NCBI GenBank assembly: GCA_030674155.1
Contig: CM060342.1
Location: forward strand, 12,661,759-12,674,258
DNA from: Stramonita haemastoma
Lineage: Eukaryota; Mollusca; Gastropoda; Neogastropoda; Muricidae
Direction of reading: 5' to 3'
DNA: 12,500 nucleotides
This document shows, one piece after another, positions 7,899 through 12,500 of the stretch. A program made the translations under genes and the position numbers. Under the pieces are notes generated by a model. It saw only the letters and a program-made list of their open reading frames with translations, made no database searches and was not told the origin of the DNA. Position 1 is the stretch's first letter; every line of letters starts with the position of its first letter.

Positions 7899-7940
7899 GG
7901 ACAGGATAGCCTAGTGGTCAGAACATTGCACAGTGTTTGA
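7899..7940 (+). repeat. tRNA-like head fragment of SINE family A
   Basis: GGATAGCCTAGTGGTCAGAACATTG closely matches the A-box head of the copies at 3272 and 10866. No core or tail follows, so only the 5' end is recognisable. Confidence 0.55.
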
Positions 7941-8287
7941 AAGTACTTTTCTTATGTTCACATACACAGATATGAGCAATGTTTTTTTCTTGACTCAGCA
8001 CTGTTCTCTAAAGCCTTTCATGCTAACGTTAACTTTCTTATTCATTAAAGTCATGCACATTTTTTTTTCAAGTTTCCAAAGTGTATTGATACTGAATAGC
8101 TATCAAATTAAGAGTTCGAAACTTCTCAAGTTGAATTTATTACGCTCCTTACTTAAATTTAATCCAGAATAGCTCACTCTTCCCTTGTTTTTGCATTATA
8201 TTCTTCGTTTACTGAGTTAAGAAAAATTTCAAAGAAGACTTTCTGCAAAGTACATTCTGTGGTACTTTTTCTTCTTTTTTTTCCACC
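7941..8287. other. AT-rich non-coding sequence left of the promoter region
   Basis: No recognised repeat. A T-rich acceptor-like site on the minus strand near 8210 leads only into frames with early stops. In the divergent model this is the first intron of the minus-strand gene. Confidence 0.4.
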
Positions 8288-8293
8288 ACTCAC

Positions 8294-8319
8294 CGGTTCG
8301 AATATGTAGCAGCCGACAT
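8294..8319 (-). CDS. Candidate first coding exon of the divergent minus-strand gene
   Basis: On the minus strand, ATG at 8319-8317 has G at -3 and opens MSAATYSN plus two bases. It ends at a consensus donor CCG|GTGAGT (donor bases 8293-8288). An in-frame TAA lies about 60 bases upstream with no ATG in between, so this is the first in-frame start after a stop. The 26-nt coding part would leave phase 2. Direct joining to the exon at 6541 gives a frame that is open but not the most natural one there, so an undetected exon may lie between. The position inside the CpG cluster supports a true 5' end. The peptide is too short to identify. Alternative: a chance ATG and donor in promoter DNA. Confidence 0.4.
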
Positions 8320-8530
8320 TTCAGTTCTGGAAAAGCACTTTCGTTTTCGTAATAGCGGAGATTCGGTATTATGTTTTAACAGGTTGTAAAATATATTTTT
8401 ATGCAAATCTTTTCATTTATCATTTTTAATCATGAAAAATTGCAATTTCAGTCAAAGATATTTTCAAATTTTAAAAAGAAAAGAAAACAATATGAACCGG
8501 AAGTTTCAAAACTCCCAGAAGGCAGAGGTA
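8320..8530. promoter_or_regulatory. Putative bidirectional promoter with ETS-like and ZNF143-like motifs
   Basis: ACCGGAAGT at 8496-8504 is a consensus ETS/GABPA site. Four bases later TCAAAACTCCCAGAAGGC (8506-8523) matches the core of the ZNF143/THAP11 promoter motif (consensus about ACTACAANTCCCAGAATGC). Both are core-promoter elements in animals. By my count the surrounding 8281-8760 holds about 18 CpG, against about 3 in the next 480 bases, so this is a local CpG cluster. It lies between the divergent starts: the minus-strand ATG at 8319 and the plus-strand CCDC92-like exon at 9260. No TATA box is evident. Binding is inferred from motif text alone. Confidence 0.55.
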
Positions 8531-8637
8531 AACATTCTTTGTCGCGAAGGCCATGGACAGAGCTTGATTGACGAAGGTGCAGACGTTTGCAGTCGACAGT
8601 AATGGTTACGGCGCCGAACTGATTCAATTCATAGTGG
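8530..8637 (+). other. Candidate 5' untranslated first exon of the CCDC92-like gene
   Basis: The coding exon at 9260 begins at a splice acceptor, so an upstream leader exon must exist. A donor-like GTG|GGTAAAA ends a candidate at 8637, and an earlier GAG|GTAAAC site lies at 8527|8528. Joined to 9260, the coding frame carries a TGA upstream and no earlier in-frame ATG, which supports 9314 as the start. The candidate holds two tiny upstream ORFs, at 8553 (four codons) and 8602 (six codons). The exact transcription start is unknown. Confidence 0.35.
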
Positions 8638-8639
8638 GT

Positions 8640-9054
8640 AAAATGTGTATTCAGGGTGTTTTTATGTGGAAAAAAAGTTTGCACATTGTTGTCTGTATCG
8701 TTCAGCCCTAGATCATGGAATGTGGAGAGAAGACTCATAGCTCGTATTAGACTCCTATCATATTTATAACTAAGCCTAGCTGCTTTTGTATTATTATTCT
8801 ATGGAAATAAAGGAAGCTTTTGAAATAAGTAACTTGACTCCTTATGAAGTGACCAGCTACAGATAACTTGAGACAAGGTGGGCAAAAATGCAGAGTAATG
8901 ACTGTTAGAAGGATTCCACAGAAAGCTTATCACTGTTAATAGGCTATTCATAGCTGTTCAGCTCTATACACTGGGGAAAACTAATTTTTCCTTTATCTTT
9001 TAATAGAGAAATAACCTAAATAAATATTTTTTAAACGAGAGAAAGAGAGAGAGT

Positions 9055-9056
<2 letters not shown>
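8640..9056. other. Probable first intron of the CCDC92-like gene
   Basis: AT-rich with no repeat core recognised. It would be spliced out if the leader exon ends near 8637. Confidence 0.4.

Positions 9057-9057
<1 letters not shown>

Positions 9058-9085
<28 letters not shown>
9058..9085. repeat. (AT)n microsatellite
   Basis: About 14 TA units, followed by a shorter interrupted TATATATA stretch to about 9098. Confidence 0.95.
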
Positions 9086-9099
9086 ATGTATATATACAA

Positions 9100-9172
9100 G
9101 TGACAAATACAATGTGGTCACAGGTACATAATCTCACTATTGGTGAACCTGAGAGCTCTAGCCGAGGAAAGA
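9100..9172 (+). repeat. 3' tail fragment of SINE family A
   Basis: AATCTCACTATTGGTGAACC and GAGAGCTCTAGCCGAGGAAA match the family A tail end. It sits about 90 bases upstream of the splice acceptor of the CCDC92-like coding exon. Confidence 0.65.
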
Positions 9173-9313
9173 AAATTTTTTTTTAATTGACTGTAGAGTC
9201 GACATCTGTTCTGTTTTTATATATATTTTTTTAAAATATTTTTTTCTTTCCTCATACAGGTTGGTGTTTCCAGTCTCAGAAAGGAGGGAGAAAGCAGCGA
9301 TTGGTCAAGAACA

Positions 9314-9440
9314 ATGGCGAGCGGGTCATCCGTCCAGCAGAAAAACCTGGAGAGTTCCATTCTCTTCATGCAGCAGGAACAGACTGCCACACTAAAGGCT
9401 TTGCACGATGAGATTCACAAACTGCAGAGCAAATGCACAG
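9314..9440 (+). CDS. CCDC92-like coiled-coil protein, coding exon 1 (N-terminus)
   Basis: The exon runs 9260-9440; its first 54 bases are 5' UTR. A T-rich tract and TTTCCTCATACAG form the acceptor (AG at 9258-9259); CACAG|GTCAGA is the donor, leaving phase 1. ATG at 9314 has A at -3 and G at +4. Translation gives MASGSSVQQKNLESS, then ILFMQQEQTATLKALHDE, then IHKLQSKCT. Joined to the next exon, 33 residues align without gaps to human CCDC92 as I recall it (LLFLQREHASTLKGLHSEI and CTDLTYEL), with 19 identities. CCDC74 shares the family but matches less well. The helix has leucine/isoleucine at heptad positions. CCDC92 is reported at centrioles and the ciliary base as a CEP164 partner; the role here is inferred from homology. 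The frame is open upstream of 9314 within the exon, so a longer N-terminus is possible. Confidence 0.85.
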
Positions 9441-9474
9441 GTCAGAGCCACAAATCACCCATATACCATCTTCA

Positions 9475-9492
9475 GGGGGGGGGGGGGGGGGG
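9475..9492 (+). repeat. 18-base poly-G tract in the intron
   Basis: Eighteen consecutive G starting 35 bases after the donor of coding exon 1 and ending at the first bases of the next SINE head. The open frame running from the exon into this tract (poly-Gly) is read-through of the intron. Confidence 0.95.
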
Positions 9493-9890
9493 ATAACCTA
9501 TTGGTTGGAACATGGTGCTTGGATCTGATGGCCTGGGTTGAGCCACTTTGGTGGTGGCGTGTTTAAGGACATTTTTTACCCTGGACTTGACATCAGTACT
9601 GACTCCACACCTGGAAAAGTCCTTTGGATGAGACTATAAACCATGGCCCTGTGTGCAAACACTTGCAGAACATCTTACACACATGTTTAAAACCCATTCT
9701 TACTTTCAAAAGACCAGGCCATTTTATGCCAGTGAGAACGAATGACAAAGATGGGTGTGTTTTTTTAAGTATGCACATAGTTGTCATGTTTAGACACCTC
9801 CCCGAAGTAGGAATGTGGCTACCTTAAAGATGGGTAAAAATGGTCACTTTCGCAAAAGCTCACCATCAGTGAACCTTGGAGCTCTAGCCT
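9491..9890 (+). mobile_element. tRNA-derived SINE, family A, full-length copy
   Basis: Head GGATAACCTATTGGTTGGAAC (A-box-like) and GGGTTGAGCCAC (decayed B box). The core has TTTTTACCCTGGACTTGACA, AAAGTCCTTTGGATGAGACTA followed by TAAACCATGGCCCTG, and GCAGAACATCTTACACACATG. Tail CCCCGAAGTAGGAATGTGGC and CTCACCATCAGTGAACCTTG, ending GGAGCTCTAGCC. Length is about 400 bases. It lies in the intron of the CCDC92-like gene in the sense orientation. Open frames on both strands inside it are accidental. Confidence 0.8.
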
Positions 9891-9898
9891 ATTAACAG

Positions 9899-9927
9899 AA
9901 GGAGGAAGGGGGGTGGGGAGGGAGGGA
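9899..9927 (+). other. G-rich tract with quadruplex potential
   Basis: GGAGGAAGGGGGGTGGGGAGGGAGGG contains at least four runs of three or more G with one-base spacers (runs G6, G4, G3, G3). It follows directly on the SINE tail, inside the first coding intron. Confidence 0.6.
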
Positions 9928-10254
9928 CCATCTTCAGATCTTTGATTATTGAAAACCTTCCTTAGCATTTCTCTATAAGCCAAGAATTCTTGAATTTGTC
10001 ACAGTTTCTGTTGGTTGATGTATGATAGGAAGCAAGTTTCCTATACTGCAAAGAAAGGATTTTTATATTTTCAAATTTGCAACTGTGTATTGTTTTGGTG
10101 AACAAAAGGTCCAACCATTACTCAGTATCTAAAACTTGAGATTATGTCACATGTGATGTACAACCCTAAGGGAGCAAATTGAAAATGTGTTTGTCATGAA
10201 AGAACATTTCACTATTATTCTATAACTTTTTGTGTGTATTGTTTCTATCGCTGT
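9928..10254. other. Intronic sequence of the CCDC92-like gene
   Basis: AT-rich, no recognised repeat or exon. Part of the intron 9441-10530 (1,090 bases). Confidence 0.6.
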
Positions 10255-10272
10255 TCATTGTGTTTCACACAC

Positions 10273-10274
<2 letters not shown>

Positions 10275-10311
<37 letters not shown>

Positions 10312-10352
10312 CGATACATATGCATGCATGCAAAATGTGCTCACACAAACAT

Positions 10353-10396
<44 letters not shown>

Positions 10397-10472
10397 TCAT
10401 TAATATTCACACACACACAATCGTCTAATGTCACTGAGAGTGAACACACACACACACACACACACACACACA
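10275..10472. repeat. (GT)n and two (CA)n microsatellites in inverted arrangement
   Basis: GT repeats at 10275-10308 are followed by CA repeats at 10353-10394 and 10444-10472. GT and CA runs are complementary, so the transcript can fold back on itself. The last run ends about 60 bases before the acceptor of coding exon 2. All open frames here (Cys-Val, Thr-His) are repeat translations. Confidence 0.95.
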
Positions 10473-10530
10473 TCTCCTCTTTCTTTTTTTTTTCTTTTTT
10501 TAAAAAAAAGTTTGCATTGGTGTGTTACAG

Positions 10531-10578
10531 ATCTGACTTTTCAGCTGACCATGAATGGAGTGAATGTGGAGGAAGATG
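10531..10578 (+). CDS. CCDC92-like coiled-coil protein, coding exon 2
   Basis: A 48-nt exon between TGTGTTACAG and the consensus donor ATG|GTAAGT. It enters and leaves in phase 1. The last G of exon 1 plus AT makes Asp, so the join reads KCT-D-LTFQLTMNGVNVEED, with a final G opening the next codon. CTDLT followed by an aromatic residue and L is the diagnostic part of the CCDC92 domain (human CTDLTYELT as I recall), and it is recreated exactly across the splice junction. That is strong evidence that both exons belong to one gene. The tract before the acceptor is T-rich further upstream (10480-10501) and interrupted by an A run. No further exon continuing the coiled coil was found before 12500, so the gene leaves the window with most of its length missing. 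Confidence 0.85.
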
Positions 10579-10865
10579 GTAAGTTGTGTCACAGGGATTC
10601 AATATCATTTTTCTCCCCAATGTTGGGAATTCTCGACCTTTTCACCTGCTAAATCTACCTAATCTGTCACAGTCCAAATCTCAGCAAGATTTTTTTCTTC
10701 TTCATTGTCATCACCATTGTCATTGTCATCATGTTTTTCTTGCTCTTCTATTTCTTCAGCTTCTTGATTGAGTATTATTCTTACCTTTACCTTTTACCCA
10801 TTATTCTTCTCCTCATTTTTCAGGATTATTTGCCTTATAACCTGAATCTTTCTGTCCTGCAAGAG
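10579..10865. other. Start of the second coding intron
   Basis: T-rich, with CATTGTCAT-type short repeats at 10703-10735. No exon or known repeat core. Confidence 0.6.
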
Positions 10866-11262
10866 GGTGAGACAGCCTTGTGGTTAGAATGTTGAGCTCA
10901 TGATTTGAACATCTGGGATCAAGCCATCACAGAGACTGTGCTGGGAATTTTTACCCTGGAGTTAACATCACTACCGACTCTGCTCTCCCCGAAAGTCCTT
11001 CAGATGAGATTATAACCGAGGTCCCATGTGTGAAATCGCATAGAATGTCTTGCACACATGTTATAATCTGTTCCACCATTGGAAAGAGTAGGCCCTTGTG
11101 TGCTGAAATAAACAGATGACAACATGCTTACAATACATGCACACAGGTGTCAAGTTTTTAGACACCAGCCCCGAAGTTGGAATGTGGCTACCATATTTTA
11201 AGTGTGGCCAGATGGTCTAATATACACAAAATCTCACCACTGGTAAACCTTGGAGCTCTGGT
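10866..11262 (+). mobile_element. tRNA-derived SINE, family A, full-length copy
   Basis: Head GACAGCCTTGTGGTTAGAAT, decayed B box GGGATCAAGCC, core TTTTTACCCTGGAGTTAACA, then GAAAGTCCTTCAGATGAGAT and ATAACCGAGGTCCCATGTGT. Tail CCCCGAAGTTGGAATGTGGC with AAATCTCACCACTGGTAAAC and CTTGGAGCTC. Length close to 400 bases, sense orientation in the intron. A T run follows. Confidence 0.8.
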
Positions 11263-11330
11263 ATCAGAATTTTTTTTTTAATCCTTGTGAAGCTTCTTCA
11301 AATCAGAAGATAATTATATATGTTAAAGTC

Positions 11331-11850
11331 TGTCCCGAGCCTTAAGGCTCATCAGGCCGGTTTTTATCCCGGTTTCTGTGGCGTTAAGCGACTGAGAGTC
11401 ATAGACTCCCCCCTGGTACGATGCCAGTCTATTGCAAATTATATATGTGGAAGGATTTATTTTATGGTATTGGGAGGGGGTTGTTCCTCAGCTAGATCTC
11501 CAAGATTTACCAAGGTGAGATTTTTGCATATGTCACTTTTTACCACACATTTAAGGTAGCTGCATTCCATCTGTGGGGATACAGTTGGGAATTGAGCAGG
11601 TCTACCTATTTTGCCCAGACATTTGGGAGGTCCCTCCCTGCTCCTTTCAAATTTTCAACTGTCATGGGTTCTTTTGACGTGCACAAGTCTGTAAACTCAT
11701 GGGTCCAACTGGTTTAGTGTCTCCTCCAAAAAACTTGATATTTAGTTTGATTTTCCCATAAAACTGGGAAGAAAGGGGGAAGGCTGGGAATCGAATCCTG
11801 AAGCTCAGGGTTTGTTAGATGAATGTCTAACCCATCATGCAACCTTCCTT
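11331..11850 (-). mobile_element. tRNA-derived SINE related to family A, minus orientation
   Basis: On the minus strand the head at about 11850-11780 has GGTTGCATGATGGGTTAGAC and then GGATTCGATTCCC, a good B box. The core has GGAGACACTAAACCAGTTGG and GTGCACGTCAAAAGAACCCA. The tail (11570-11480) has GATGGAATGCAGCTACCTTA, ATCTCACC and CTTGGAGATCTAGCTGAGGA. The block 11331-11460 (AGGCTCATCAGGCCGGTTTT, GTGGCGTTAAGCGACTGAGA, GATGCCAGTCTATTGC) is also a sequence I recall as repetitive in molluscs. Whether it is part of this element or a neighbouring repeat is unclear. Confidence 0.65.
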
Positions 11851-12404
11851 CTTTGTAGAAGCATTAATCCAAATTCTTGTTCATACTAAAATTGAACCAG
11901 AAATTTTGGTCAGTATGTTTTGGGGGCTGCTAGGGAAGGTTGAAATCTTGTGTATTGGCAGAAAAGAGAGGGAATGTTGTACATTGCGTTGCCATGTTTG
12001 AGTATTCCATTGCATTGTCTCCCTTGGCATAGCATCTTTGATATAGCTTTTATCCTTTTCAGTTAGTATCACACATTAACAATTCTATCAAGGATATTCC
12101 GTTTCTCCATGTCACTTGTTCATGGCTATATCCAGAATACACTGTATGTTTTTGTCACTTTTTCAAAAAGGCTTTAACTAGAATAATCCGTTTTGGTGTC
12201 ATTTGCAAATTGAAGCAAAACCTTTATTCTCTTTTTCTTCTCTGTGTTCCCTTATGCATGGGGTGCACAGTGTCAGGTCTTCTCCTGTGCTTGTCACTCT
12301 GAAGGAGGTCTGCCCGCTGGCCTCAGCCCACACATTCCAACTTCAGAGCAGCTCATTTCATTGTACAGGTTGCACGTTGAGAACGTTTGTAATTCCGTAA
12401 CCCA
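11851..12404. other. Intronic or unassigned sequence
   Basis: Mostly AT-rich. A more GC-rich patch at 12260-12370 (GGAGGTCTGCCCGCTGGCCTC and nearby) has no frame that continues the CCDC92-like reading; the phase needed meets a TGA after about ten codons. Nothing else is recognised. Confidence 0.45.
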
Positions 12405-12471
12405 CCAAAAGCTGACATGAGTTACAGGATCTTTAATGCGCATATTAGATCTTCTGCATGTGTGTGTACAC
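12405..12471 (-). repeat. Fragment of a third dispersed repeat (family C)
   Basis: TGAGTTACAGGATCTTTAAT, GCGCATATTAGATCTTCTGC and ATGTGTGTGTACAC match text I recall from a common gastropod SINE (GGATCTTTAACGTGCGTATT, TGATCTTCTGC). In that repeat the tRNA-like head lies to the right, so the copy reads on the minus strand. The rest is cut off by ATG repeats or the window edge. Confidence 0.5.
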
Positions 12472-12500
12472 AATAATGATAATGATGATAAAAATGGAAT

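Noticed and set aside
8448..8738. 96-codon minus-strand open frame in the promoter region
   Set aside because: No family resemblance, low-complexity Phe/Leu end, and it covers the ETS/ZNF143 motifs on the plus strand; more likely a chance frame in CpG-rich promoter DNA.
9593..9827. Opposed open frames of 64 and 67 codons
   Set aside because: Both lie inside the SINE at 9491-9890 and have no counterpart in the other copies.
10232..10652. Several open frames rich in Thr-His or Cys-Val
   Set aside because: Translations of the GT and CA microsatellites; the true exon at 10531-10578 is read in the frame set by splicing.
3270..11850. A-box and B-box pairs that could mark true tRNA genes
   Set aside because: Heads at 3272, 6589, 7899, 9491, 10866 and 11780-11850 (minus) lack a full cloverleaf and acceptor pairing, and most are followed by shared SINE cores or tails.
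12270..12368. Candidate third exon of the CCDC92-like gene in the GC-richer patch
   Set aside because: After the required phase the reading meets TGA after about ten codons and shows no coiled-coil character.
1..12500. Search for a prokaryotic-type system, CRISPR array or defence island
   Set aside because: Direct repeats here are microsatellites, minisatellites or SINE copies; there are no spaced palindromic repeats, no operon-like gene packing and no long bacterial-type frames.

Overview
This is a eukaryotic, AT-rich, intron-rich window, most likely from a mollusc and probably a gastropod. The evidence is the near absence of long open reading frames, exons bounded by GT/AG splice sites, abundant microsatellites, and several copies of tRNA-derived SINEs whose core and tail sequences I recognise from gastropod genomes. 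That recognition is from memory, not from a search. There is nothing bacterial here: no operons, no intact RNA genes, no CRISPR.

Layout. Positions 1-2,130 are non-coding, with a SINE tail, a decayed LINE reverse-transcriptase C-terminus (873-1166), a 43-bp tandem array, a GA/ACAG microsatellite and a diverged 68-71 bp tandem repeat. Positions 2,130-4,300 hold a long triplet-repeat tract with a palindromic switch, and a SINE interrupted by a poly(A)-ended retroposon. Positions 4,300-8,320 contain SINEs in both orientations and a candidate minus-strand gene (coding exons near 8294-8319, 6424-6541 and 5055-5181) whose product I do not recognise. Positions 8,280-8,640 form a local CpG cluster with ETS-like and ZNF143-like motifs, read here as a bidirectional promoter. 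Positions 9,260-10,578 carry the best-supported gene, a plus-strand CCDC92-like coiled-coil gene represented by its first two coding exons; the rest lies beyond the right edge. Positions 10,579-12,500 are intron with three more SINE copies or fragments.

How the parts relate. The model is a divergent gene pair sharing one promoter: CCDC92-like to the right, an unidentified gene to the left. The CCDC92-like call rests on an ungapped protein match that crosses a phase-consistent intron and is fairly secure. The minus-strand gene is supported by splice sites and open frames only and is tentative. Most of the remaining DNA is retroposon debris and simple repeats. I found no convincing new defence, metabolic or mobile system; the observations most worth checking are the divergent promoter, the unidentified minus-strand gene and the nested retroposon.
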